Origin: Catalinimonas niigatensis
GTDB lineage: Bacteria; Bacteroidota; Bacteroidia; Cytophagales; Cyclobacteriaceae
Assembly: GCF_030506285.1 (NCBI RefSeq)
Contig: NZ_CP119422.1
Location: 1,488,001-1,552,000, forward strand
Length of the DNA: 64,000 bases
Reading direction: 5' to 3'
Part shown: one piece after another, positions 38,363 through 46,777 of the stretch
Position numbering within the stretch: position 1 is the stretch's first letter
Layout of the letters: every line of letters starts with the position of its first letter
Program-made: the position numbers and the translations under genes
Notes under the pieces: generated by a model
Told to the model about the DNA's origin: nothing
Seen by the model: the letters and a program-made list of their open reading frames with translations, nothing else
Database searches by the model: none

Positions 38363-39227
38363 AAAAATAAAAGCAAGTGAAAGTGACCTTCACATCTGTA
38401 TGATTTTCAATATTACTTCATATTAATCAAAAATTTATAAACCAATATGTTACATAACATCTATTTTTACAAAACATATTTAGATTTATCTGTGGCAGAA
38501 GTTATCTTCTTTCTATTTATGCCTCCTATCTCCTACATACAATAGACCTTTAGTGTATGCTGGATGATGTTTATCTAACTTTTCTAGGTCGCACTGACAT
38601 GTACAGGGAAAGACCTTTGGTTCAAAAACATGTATACAGATATGAAGCATGTGAAGAACAACGACAGAAGGTCGCTCCGTTACTGTCGGATAAGGAAACA
38701 GTTGATTTCTATGAGAAAAATTGTGAGGAGGCCTTATTTTACGCGTGTTTGTCAAATCTGTTTATAGACCTTTACAGATGGATTACTTAGATTTTATTTT
38801 TTGCTTTTCATTAGTATGAGTAGATGAATTGGCCCATGTTAGTCAAACTGATTAGTAAAGTAAAAAAGCCTAATGAGCTTGAGTAGTTCATCTTCATTGT
38901 TCAATAACACCCTTATATGTTAAGTGGGATTTTATAACCATTTATCAGTAAATAGGAAAGGTAGCAGGTTCATAGAAGAGATGAAAGGTGTTAACCTCCC
39001 CGATGATGAAAATGATGTAGATCAGCTAATTTTGGTATTTTTTATTGCGTTCTATACTGACATTCCCTACTTTTAAGATACGTTCTTTCAATCATACGAA
39101 TTGTTCTTATTTGTTTCTCTTTATGAGGTGAACTATTCGGTGAACCAACGAAAAATGTTCTTACAAAGTATTGATAAATAGAGGGTTATAATCAGGATAT
39201 TCGTCCTGCCGCCCCGACTTGATAATC
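38363..39227. other. Largely gene-free stretch
   Basis: This 865-bp stretch separates the locus-3 sigma gene from an orphan terminator. The only sizeable plus-strand frame (38557-38790, 77 codons, MLDDVYLTFLGRTDMYRERP) matches nothing I recognise, and a similar-length frame lies opposite, so I do not call it a gene. The promoter of the sigma operon should be near 38363-38470; no -7/-33 pair was obvious. Confidence 0.35.
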
Positions 39228-39264
39228 AAGCACTTACAAAGAATTTTGTAAGTGCTTTTTTTTT
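39228..39264 (+). terminator. Strong orphan rho-independent terminator
   Basis: A perfect 13-bp stem (AAGCACTTACAAA / TTTGTAAGTGCTT) with loop GAAT is followed by a run of nine T (39256-39264). The T-run is only on the plus-strand side. No plus-strand gene ends near it, so it terminates an unrecognised transcript or is left from a lost gene. Confidence 0.8.
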
Positions 39265-39266
39265 GA

Positions 39267-39286
39267 GTATACACAAAAGTATACAC
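39267..39286. repeat. Paired GTATACAC direct repeats
   Basis: GTATACAC occurs at 39267-39274 and 39279-39286, a 12-bp period, directly after the terminator T-run. The GTATAC core is itself palindromic. Possible recombinase or protein-binding site; function unknown. Confidence 0.4.
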
Positions 39287-39407
39287 GTTTATCTTTTGTT
39301 TTTTAGATTAAAGTGAGCACAAGGCATATTTTTATTATTAAGTCAAAGTTAGTTTTATCTTAAAAAAAGCTTTTATAATTATATTATTGCCTTGATATTT
39401 GCTTTTA

Positions 39408-40364
39408 ATGAAAAAGGCATATTTTATCCTGATAGGGTTAATTCTTCTGCATTCCTTCCAAGTTTCAGCTCAATTTTTTGAAGGTTGAGTGCGTTACAAA
39501 ATACATTGTGATGTAAAAAAAGGTGGTACTCATCCGAGCATATTGGATGAAGGGCAGGGTAATTATAAGGACTATTATACGAATGGTTGTATTAGCCGTA
39601 CAGTATATCGCTATAATGACAGAGTAATAAGGACGGATATATACGATTGTAATACCCAAAACTTCTATTCCATCTACCCTGATACTCATCAAGTAATTTG
39701 GCATTCCCAGAGGGAAGTTCCCAAGATGGAGATTCAAGAAATAAAAAGAGAGAAGAATGTCTTAAAGATACTGAAAGTCTCCTGTGATAGATTAATAGTA
39801 GATTTTTCTGTTGATGGCAGAAAAGGTAAATCCGAATATTTTCTTTATCCCGCCCTTGAAACTAATGATGTTGAGTTAATTGCAATACAAAAGGCTACAA
39901 CAGAAGATTCTATATCAAAAGGTTTGCCCCTAGCATCTGTGTCTGAAGATTACAGCTTTACCAAAATTGAAGAAGCTACAGAGATCCTTAAAAATGATAA
40001 GTTATCCTTAGATCTATTTCAAATACCTGATGATAACTTGATGCCCAATGGGTTGGCTCTTGAGATAGCACCAAAGCCAAAGAGGGGCTATGAATGGTGG
40101 TATTCAAAATTATATTCATCTTTAAGATATCCAACAAGTGCTCGCAGGGATTATAGAGAAGAGCGTGTAGTTGTAATGTTAATAATTACAGATGATGGTA
40201 AACTGGAAAACCCAACAGTTATCAACGAGGTTGATGCTGACTTTAAATTGTATGTTGAAAGGTTGCTGAATCGTATGATCGTGAGATGGGAGCCAGGAAT
40301 ACAAAATGGCAAACCTATCACATCCGCAGTGGTATTGCCACTTAATTTCGTTATAGTCCCATAG
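39408..40364 (+). pseudogene. Secreted TonB-C-domain protein interrupted by TGA after the signal peptide
   Basis: The frame starts at ATG 39408 with a textbook signal peptide (MKKAYFILIGLILLHSFQ, then VSAQFFEG). It meets TGA at 39486-39488 and continues in the same frame as VRYKIHCDVKKGG to the stop at 40364. A GTG follows the TGA immediately, but starting there would lose the signal peptide. The C-terminal 90 residues resemble a TonB C-terminal domain (YPTSARRDYREERVVVMLIITDDG, then NGKPITSAVVLPLNFVI). TGG (Trp) is the probable ancestral codon. Full length is about 318 codons. The role is probably periplasmic; no more specific function is visible. Confidence 0.72.
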
Positions 40365-40480
40365 CTGATTTCCAATAGTTGATCTAATTGCTCTTTCTTG
40401 CTGTAAATTGCTACCTGATAGCCCGTTGCTAGATATTGCTCTTATTGTCCCGTCCTAAAAAAAGTTTAAAGATTTAAGAA

Positions 40481-41397
40481 TTAATCCTGCAATGCGTTTA
40501 CAGTTTTTGTTGATCCTGTTTTAGGTTTACAAGTATACGATTTTGGCTTCCATAGTCTACTGGTTTGTTGATTATTTTGATGTAGATCTTCAGGTTTCAT
40601 ATAGCCAATACTCATATGAGGTCGCTGCTCATTATACAGCTTTACTACCTCATCAAGTAGAGCCTTAGCCTGAGCAATATCTTCTACTTCATAGCACTCC
40701 AAATACTCATCCTTTAATATGCCATTTACTCGCTCAGCGGGGCTGCCCCAGCAATGGCATTTTCCAGAGGGTCTCCATTCTCTGTCATGCTAATCTGTAT
40801 GCCACGGTCCTGTAATAGCTTTACATATCCCTGGCTACAATATTGAATTCCTCTATCAGAATGGTGGATCAGCTCATCTATAGGCTGATCCAAGGTAGCT
40901 AAAGCCATTTCTAAGGCTTGTATAGACTCAATAGCCTCTAGTGTTTCAGCCACTTGATACCCCAAGATCTTGTGGGAATATGCATCTGTGATTAAACTGA
41001 TATACACATAGCCTGTTACTATCTTCCAGTATGTAATATCGCTCACCCACAGCTGGTTAGACCTCTCTGGTGTTAGATCCTTTATCAGGTTGGGATATTT
41101 GCGAAGCCAATGAAAAGACTGAGTGGTATAAACTCTGCGTTTTCTTCTTTTCACCAGCAAATGATTAGCAGCTAATAGCTCAAACAGAGCGTCCCTGCCC
41201 ATTTTTATCTGATGTTCTAGAATGAAAGGTTCTAACAACTCATAGAGCTTTCTGCCACCCATTCGCGGATGACTTTTTCTGATACACTGTACTTCATTAA
41301 CAACGAGGGAATCTTCAAATTGCCTCTCTTCAAAGTTCCAGTAGTGCTGGTAATATGCTTGCCTGGTCATACCAAATAACAGGCACAAGCGGCTCAA
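40481..41397 (-). pseudogene. IS3-family transposase OrfB, frame broken by a 14-bp insertion
   Basis: The DDE integrase domain is present: QLWVSDITYWK (first Asp), HSDRGIQYCS (second Asp), and the Glu that should follow ENAIA 36 residues later. Right there 14 bp (GGGGCAGCCCCGCT, minus strand) separate GCT from GAG. The frame then ends at 40726, while the true C-terminus (ERVNGILKDEYLECYEVED ... LYNEQRPHMSIGYMKPEDL) lies in the other frame down to 40481. Removing the 14 bp restores a normal OrfB. In IS3 elements OrfB is made as an OrfAB fusion by -1 frameshifting; the frame is open upstream of 41397 into orfA. Confidence 0.87.
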
Positions 41398-41432
41398 GGA
41401 AATCCGCTTATACCTCTCCTTTAAGGTGGTGA

Positions 41433-41852
41433 TTACTTGGTATCTTGCTTTTTTCTGATGGGTACATCGAGCTCCTTTTCAGCTATCTCTATCATAATCT
41501 CATAGCCTTCTGCTTTCAGTTGTGCTGCCTCAAGCTGTTTTTCCAGCTCTTTAATGCGCTTTTGTAGCTCTTCGGGGCTCGTATTATCGTTCTTTTCTTT
41601 TTTCAAGTGTAAAAAGCCTGGTAACTGGGTGACTGTTTGTCTCTTCTTTGTAGAGGTCTGCTGATGTTCCTCAAGATAACCTAATTTTCGCATCCATTGA
41701 AGCATATGGTCATACTCTCTGGGCTGTCCAGTGTATTTTTTCCAAATCTCGGCTTTGGTTTTGGTGCCTGAGAGGTACTCTTCTATCATGGCTTTACGTT
41801 CTTCCCAACTTAATGATGAAATTTTTCTGATTTCTGGTTTTGTGCTTTCCAT
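41433..41852 (-). CDS. IS3-family transposase OrfA
   Basis: A 139-residue protein with an N-terminal HTH (LSWEERKAMIEEYLSGTKTK) and a C-terminal leucine-zipper-like coiled coil (PEELQKRIKELEKQLEAAQL) that would dimerise the transposase. Near its end lies AAAAAAG on the minus strand (41448-41454), the classic IS3 slippery site. A -1 shift there reads KKARYQVITTLKERYKRIS into orfB. Confidence 0.85.
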   Translation of the reverse strand: MESTKPEIRKISSLSWEERKAMIEEYLSGTKTKAEIWKKYTGQPREYDHMLQWMRKLGYLEEHQQTSTKKRQTVTQLPGFLHLKKEKNDNTSPEELQKRIKELEKQLEAAQLKAEGYEIMIEIAEKELDVPIRKKQDTK

Positions 41853-41892
41853 TTAGTTTACATTTTGTGTAAACTCATTTCAGGACAAGACA

Positions 41893-42292
41893 GCCACCGC
41901 CGGGTAAAAGCACCAAAGTACATGCTAGCGTAGATGCATTAGGTAATCCTCGCCGACTCATTTTAACTCCAGGACAGGCTCACGATGTACGCACCGGCCC
42001 TGCTTTGGTTGTAGGGGAAGCTACTGAGGCAGTCATTGCCGATAAAGCTTATGATAGTGACGAATTTCTGGCCTTAATTGCTCAAATGGGGGCTGAGGCG
42101 GTAATTCCCCCAAGAACTAACCGAGTAGTGCAGCGTGGTTATGATGAAAACCTATATGCTGATAGAAATAAGGTGGAACGTTTTTATAACAAAGCCAAAC
42201 AGTATCGCCGTTTAGCAACCCGTTACGAAAAAACTGCACGTAACTACTTAGCTTTCTGGCATATAGCTAGTTGCGTAGTACTGACTCTATAA
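41893..42292 (+). pseudogene. IS5-family transposase C-terminal fragment
   Basis: From the IS3 edge the frame reads GKSTKVHASVDALGNPRRLI, then LTPGQAHDVRTGPAL, ADKAYDSDEF, VIPPRTNR and ERFYNKAKQYRRLATRYEKT, the catalytic C-terminal half of IS5-type transposases. The N-terminal half is missing at the IS3 boundary and is not found left of the IS3 element. The stop is at 42290-42292. It is a dead remnant. Confidence 0.8.
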
Positions 42293-42444
42293 TTGAATGT
42301 CAACACGGCCTAGTACAATCCAAAATTATTTGACTTTTGTCGTTTTTGAAAAATAGTTGTCTGAGCTCGTGCTTTACTGTACAATAAGATGTAAATAAGC
42401 ATGTTATTTGATATCAAAATATTAAAAATGATTCTTATCCGTGT

Positions 42445-43767
42445 ATGAGATCTATCCCTTTGCATGCTAAAATTCTCCTGGGCTTGGTGCTTGGATTGGC
42501 CTGGGGCATCATTAGTGTATTTTCCAGTTTTCCTGTTTCTTTTACTACCGATTTTATTCAACCCCTGGGTACCATTTTCATTGCGCTTCTAAAAATGGTA
42601 GCCATGCCCCTGGTACTTGCTTCTTTGATTGTAGGCGTAGCCAGTATGAATGATTTCAAAAAGCTCTCCCGTATCGGGGGCCGCACCATTGCCATCTACA
42701 TTTGCACCACAGCCATCGCAATCAGTGTGGGTTTGGTATTGGTCAATATCATTCAGCCCGGAAAGCATTTGCCCGAGGACACCAGGGAAAGTCTGATGAA
42801 TCTGTACAGTGATAATGTAGCTGCCAAAGTAGAAACGGCTACCAATCTGGAAAAGCAGACGCCTCTTCAGCCCATCATTGATATGGTTCCGGAAAACTTA
42901 TTTGAAGCTTTGACAACCAACACACAAATGCTTCAGGTAGTATTTTTTGCGTTGATATTTGGCATTGCACTGGTCAAAATGAACAATACCAAAAAAGAGG
43001 CGGTAGTCAATTTTTTTGATGGAGTGAATGAAGCCATCATCACCATTGTGGATTTTATCATGCTTCTAGCTCCTTATGGTGTATTCGCTCTGATTAGCAC
43101 CCTGATCGTGGAAGTGGCCGGTGACGATCTCAACAAAGCCCTGGACCTGCTCATCAGTCTGATGTGGTACAGTGCCACCGTTGTATTGGGCTTACTTGTC
43201 ATTCTCCTAGTAGTTTACCCTGCGATATTCCGGTCCTTTACCTCAATCCGGTACAGGAAGTTTTTTAAAAGCATCAGGCAGGCACAGCTGCTGGGTTTTA
43301 CCACAAGTTCCAGCAATGCCACGCTGCCGGTGACCATCAAGAATTGTGAAGAAAATCTGGGCATTTCACGAGAGGTAAGCAGCTTTGTGCTGCCGCTGGG
43401 TGCAACGGTCAATATGGATGGAACGAGTCTGTACCAGGGAGTAGCCGCGGTATTCATTGCCCAGGCCCTCAACATGGAGCTTACATTTACTGATCAACTG
43501 CTGATTTTGCTTACAGCCACGCTGGCGTCTATTGGTACGGCAGGGGTACCGGGGGCAGGTATTGTCATGCTCATTATTGTGCTGGAAGCTATTCATGTGC
43601 CGGTTGCAGGCATCTCCCTTATCCTGGCTGTTGATCGCATTCTGGATATGTGCCGTACGGTAGTCAATGTGACGGGAGACGTTACGGTAGCAGCAGTGAT
43701 TGACAGTGCTGAGCGTAAAAGAGTGCTGTCCGGAGTAGAAAGGCCCAAAGAAAAAGCTTCAGCTTGA
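42445..43767 (+). CDS. Dicarboxylate/amino acid:cation symporter (DAACS)
   Basis: A 440-residue inner-membrane symporter for glutamate, aspartate or C4-dicarboxylates driven by Na+ or H+. It has the serine-rich re-entrant motif TTSSSNATLPVTIKNC (near residue 285), the NMDGTSLYQG motif that binds cation and substrate, and the second re-entrant loop GTAGVPGAGIVML. Hydrophobic helices fill the rest. It is monocistronic or leads the SSS gene 151 bp downstream. Substrate choice between amino acid and dicarboxylate cannot be made by eye. Confidence 0.93.
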   Translation: MRSIPLHAKILLGLVLGLAWGIISVFSSFPVSFTTDFIQPLGTIFIALLKMVAMPLVLASLIVGVASMNDFKKLSRIGGRTIAIYICTTAIAISVGLVLVNIIQPGKHLPEDTRESLMNLYSDNVAAKVETATNLEKQTPLQPIIDMVPENLFEALTTNTQMLQVVFFALIFGIALVKMNNTKKEAVVNFFDGVNEAIITIVDFIMLLAPYGVFALISTLIVEVAGDDLNKALDLLISLMWYSATVVLGLLVILLVVYPAIFRSFTSIRYRKFFKSIRQAQLLGFTTSSSNATLPVTIKNCEENLGISREVSSFVLPLGATVNMDGTSLYQGVAAVFIAQALNMELTFTDQLLILLTATLASIGTAGVPGAGIVMLIIVLEAIHVPVAGISLILAVDRILDMCRTVVNVTGDVTVAAVIDSAERKRVLSGVERPKEKASA

Positions 43768-43918
43768 TGCTCATCACTTCCAAAAAAATGGTAAAAAGGA
43801 GCTAGCCTTTATCCTGTTTTATCTTTCTTAGAACTGACTTTCCTCTTCATATTTCATACTTAAAATACCATCAGCAGGTGAAGCTTTTGCCTATAGATGT
43901 AACGATCTCTTCTGATTT

Positions 43919-45448
43919 ATGACACCCATTGTACTCCTTTCGTTCCTGATCATTTACTTTGCGGTATTGATCGGCGTATCCTACTTCACCTCCAGAAAAA
44001 AGGCCAGCAATGCTGACTTTTTTATTGCCAACCGAAACTCCAAATGGTATCTGGTCGCCTTTGGTATGATTGGGACAGCCTTGTCAGGGGTAACTTTTAT
44101 CTCCGTACCGGGAGCGGTAAAGAACTCTGCTTTTGGTTACTTTCAGTTTGTACTGGGCAATGCGGTAGGTTTCATTCTGATTGTAGCTATACTGCTGCCC
44201 CTGTACTATCGCCTCAACCTGATTTCCATTTATACCTATCTGGAAAAACGCTTGGGATACTGGAGCTATAAAAGCGGGGCAATGATATTTTTGATTTCAC
44301 GTACCCTGAGTTCCGCTTTCCGCCTGTATCTTGTAGCCATTGTATTGCAAAAGTTTATTTTTGATGCCTGGCAGGTGCCCTTTGAGATTACGGTTTCCGT
44401 CTGCCTTTTGCTGATCTGGCTATACACATTCAAGGGAGGCTTAAAAACCATCGTAATTACCGATACCCTCCAGACTACTTTCTTGCTGGGTTCTGTATTG
44501 TTGTCCATTGGTTTTATTGCCAGCAGCCTGGATTTGAATTTTGTGGAAACTTTTCAGGCCGTAGAAAGCAGCAGCTATGCAAAAGTTTTCTTCTGGGAAA
44601 ATTTCATGGAGAGTAAAAGTCACTTTATCAAGCAGTTTGTGGGAGGTATTTTCGTCACCATCGCCATGACGGGGCTGGATCAGGACCTAATGCAGAAAAA
44701 CCTGAGCTGCAAAAATGTCGGAGAAGCCCAAAAGAACATGCTGACTTTTACCGCGATTTTTGTTGTGATCAATATCTTCTTTTTGAGTGTAGGCGCTTTG
44801 TTGTACCAGTATGCGGCGGCGCAGGGAATTGATATCAACGCATTAGAAACTCCTGACCATCTTTTTCCTGAGATTGCCCTCAACCATCTGAACATGCTTC
44901 CGGCGATTATTTTTATGCTGGGCCTGACTGCTGCTACTTTTGCTACTACCGATTCGGCACTTACTGCTCTGACCACTTCCTTTTGTGTGGATTTTCTGAG
45001 CTTTGACAAAAAAGCAGATAAGGATAATCCTGCTCTGGTACGGCACCGTAATTTGGTACATATCGCCTTTTCGTTTTTGATACTCGTAGTAGTTCTGATT
45101 TTTAAAATGATTAACGATGATTCTGTGGTCAATGCGATTTTCAGGGCAGCAGGCTATACCTATGGACCTTTACTGGGCTTATTTGCTTTTGGCTTAATGA
45201 CAAAATCAGGCGTTCGCGATAAGTTTGTACCTCTCATTTGCCTGTTGGCTCCCTTGCTTACCTTCTGGATAGATAGAAATTCTCTGGCATGGACTGGTTA
45301 TGTGCTGGGATTTGAACTCATCGTATTGAATGGATTTATCACCTTTGTGCTTCTGTTAGTAGCAAGTAAGGCGACTCAGAATAAAAGTTTGCCAGCTTTC
45401 TCAAGTTCAATAGAAAGAAGTGTTTCTACAGCAAATCAAACAAAGTAG
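43919..45448 (+). CDS. Sodium:solute symporter (SSS family)
   Basis: A 509-residue protein with multiple hydrophobic helices and SSS-family sequence: FFIANRNSKWYLVAFGMIGTALSGVTFISVPGA at the start, WLYTFKGGLKTIVITDTLQT in the middle, AMTGLDQDLMQKNLSCKN, and LTAATFATTDSALTALTTSF. Members take up sugars, proline, pantothenate or other solutes with Na+. The substrate is unknown. It is on the same strand as the DAACS gene upstream. Confidence 0.92.
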   Translation: MTPIVLLSFLIIYFAVLIGVSYFTSRKKASNADFFIANRNSKWYLVAFGMIGTALSGVTFISVPGAVKNSAFGYFQFVLGNAVGFILIVAILLPLYYRLNLISIYTYLEKRLGYWSYKSGAMIFLISRTLSSAFRLYLVAIVLQKFIFDAWQVPFEITVSVCLLLIWLYTFKGGLKTIVITDTLQTTFLLGSVLLSIGFIASSLDLNFVETFQAVESSSYAKVFFWENFMESKSHFIKQFVGGIFVTIAMTGLDQDLMQKNLSCKNVGEAQKNMLTFTAIFVVINIFFLSVGALLYQYAAAQGIDINALETPDHLFPEIALNHLNMLPAIIFMLGLTAATFATTDSALTALTTSFCVDFLSFDKKADKDNPALVRHRNLVHIAFSFLILVVVLIFKMINDDSVVNAIFRAAGYTYGPLLGLFAFGLMTKSGVRDKFVPLICLLAPLLTFWIDRNSLAWTGYVLGFELIVLNGFITFVLLLVASKATQNKSLPAFSSSIERSVSTANQTK

Positions 45449-45617
45449 GAACTTTAAATTGAGTCGTTCCCTTTGAATCGGGTATCTTAACACAAAATTA
45501 TATAATCTATTAAGACATTATACTACCATTGAAGTCACAAATATTATGTACAAATTTAACGACAATTATGCATACGGAATGTTTTAAAAGGGAGCCAACC
45601 ATTAAGAGACCTTTTAT

Positions 45618-46559
45618 ATGATAAATGACATACTTCTGATTCTGCTTTCTTTGACATTACTTTATTTTGGCGCAAGTTGGTTGGTAAATGGGGCAAGTTC
45701 GCTGGCCATGAAGTTAGGCATTACCCCTTTGGTCGTTGGACTGACCGTGGTAGCTTTTGGAACCAGTACTCCTGAGTTGATTGTCAGTATACAGGCAGCT
45801 TTACAGGGAAATGGAGGCATTGCGGTAGGTAATGTAGTAGGTTCCAATATATTTAACATTGGAGTGATACTGGGTTTATCCGCCCTTTGTTATCCCATTG
45901 TTGTAAAAGCTGAAATTCTACGAATTGATGTACCTGTGATGCTAATAACCGCCGTGGCTTTTACATTACTTTTCATCAATCATACCATCAGCCGATTAGA
46001 GGGCATCATTTTGTTATCAAGCAGTATTGTATACACCATTTATATCATCCGGCAGTCTAGGAAAGAATCAAATGCTGAAGTGAATAAAGAATTTGAGGAA
46101 GGTGTGCCTAAGATTAGAACCTGGTGGATGGATTCACTGTTCATGATAATAGGCTTGGCTACTTTGATCTTTGGCTCAAATCTTTTGGTAGATAATGCTG
46201 TAAGCCTGGCAAAACTTTTTCAGGTGAGTGATGCTGTGATAGGCTTAACTATTATTGCTGCAGGAACCAGTATGCCGGAACTGGCTACTTCAGTAGTGGC
46301 TGCACTTAAAAAGCAGTCTGATATTGCTTTGGGTAACGTAGTAGGTTCCAATATTTACAATATCCTGGCTATACTTGGTACCTCTTCAATCATCACTCCT
46401 ATCTACTCACCTGACATTGACCTTACCGATAGCCTGGTGATGGTGGGTATTTCTGTTTTACTGATACCACTGGTCAAATCAGGGTTTGTGCTTAAGCGCT
46501 GGGAAGGTGCAGTTTTGTTGATGGGATATGCTTTTTATCTCTACTCTCTTTTACCATAG
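45618..46559 (+). CDS. Calcium/sodium antiporter (CaCA family, YrbG-like)
   Basis: A 313-residue protein containing the two inverted alpha repeats of cation/Ca2+ exchangers: VVAFGTSTPELIVSIQAAL with GNVVGSNIFNIGVILG, and IIAAGTSMPELATSVVAAL with GNVVGSNIYNILAILG. Each half has about five hydrophobic helices, the usual layout for bacterial YrbG-type exchangers. Exchange of Ca2+ for Na+ across the inner membrane is expected. The gene converges with the MFS gene downstream. Confidence 0.94.
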   Translation: MINDILLILLSLTLLYFGASWLVNGASSLAMKLGITPLVVGLTVVAFGTSTPELIVSIQAALQGNGGIAVGNVVGSNIFNIGVILGLSALCYPIVVKAEILRIDVPVMLITAVAFTLLFINHTISRLEGIILLSSSIVYTIYIIRQSRKESNAEVNKEFEEGVPKIRTWWMDSLFMIIGLATLIFGSNLLVDNAVSLAKLFQVSDAVIGLTIIAAGTSMPELATSVVAALKKQSDIALGNVVGSNIYNILAILGTSSIITPIYSPDIDLTDSLVMVGISVLLIPLVKSGFVLKRWEGAVLLMGYAFYLYSLLP

Positions 46560-46777
46560 TCTTACAATGCTCACAGCAATACGAATATTTATGCTGTAGC
46601 TATAAACTCCTAAAGCTGCACCTTTGAGGAAACAGTGGATAGGACGTTTGTTTCCATAAGCTGGGAAACTTTTTATTGAGTAACATTTCACAATGAGAAT
46701 AATTAAAGAGCTACCTTAAGCTTAGTTCAGGCTGCACTTATTAAAGTTACCCATTGGTTCTACATTTGTACTACTTC

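Larger units (their letters stand above)
40446..41892 (-). mobile_element. IS3-family insertion sequence, 1447 bp
   Basis: Two transposase frames (orfA, orfB) are bounded by imperfect terminal inverted repeats: TGTCCCGTCCTAAAAAAAG at the left (40446) and TGTCTTGTCCTGAAATGAG at the right (read inward from 41892). The flanking bases (left ...CTTAT, right GCCAC...) show no target-site duplication, so recombination or deletion followed insertion. The right flank is a truncated IS5-type transposase. orfB is disrupted, so the copy is probably inactive by itself. Confidence 0.85.

Noticed and set aside
38557-38790. 77-codon plus-strand ORF upstream of the orphan terminator
   Set aside because: No recognisable family, no clear ribosome-binding site, and a comparable frame lies on the opposite strand; coding status not supported.
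9919-39488. Alternative genetic code (stop codon reassignment) to explain TAG and TGA in frame
   Set aside because: TAA, TAG and TGA all end intact genes in this window, so global reassignment is not supported.
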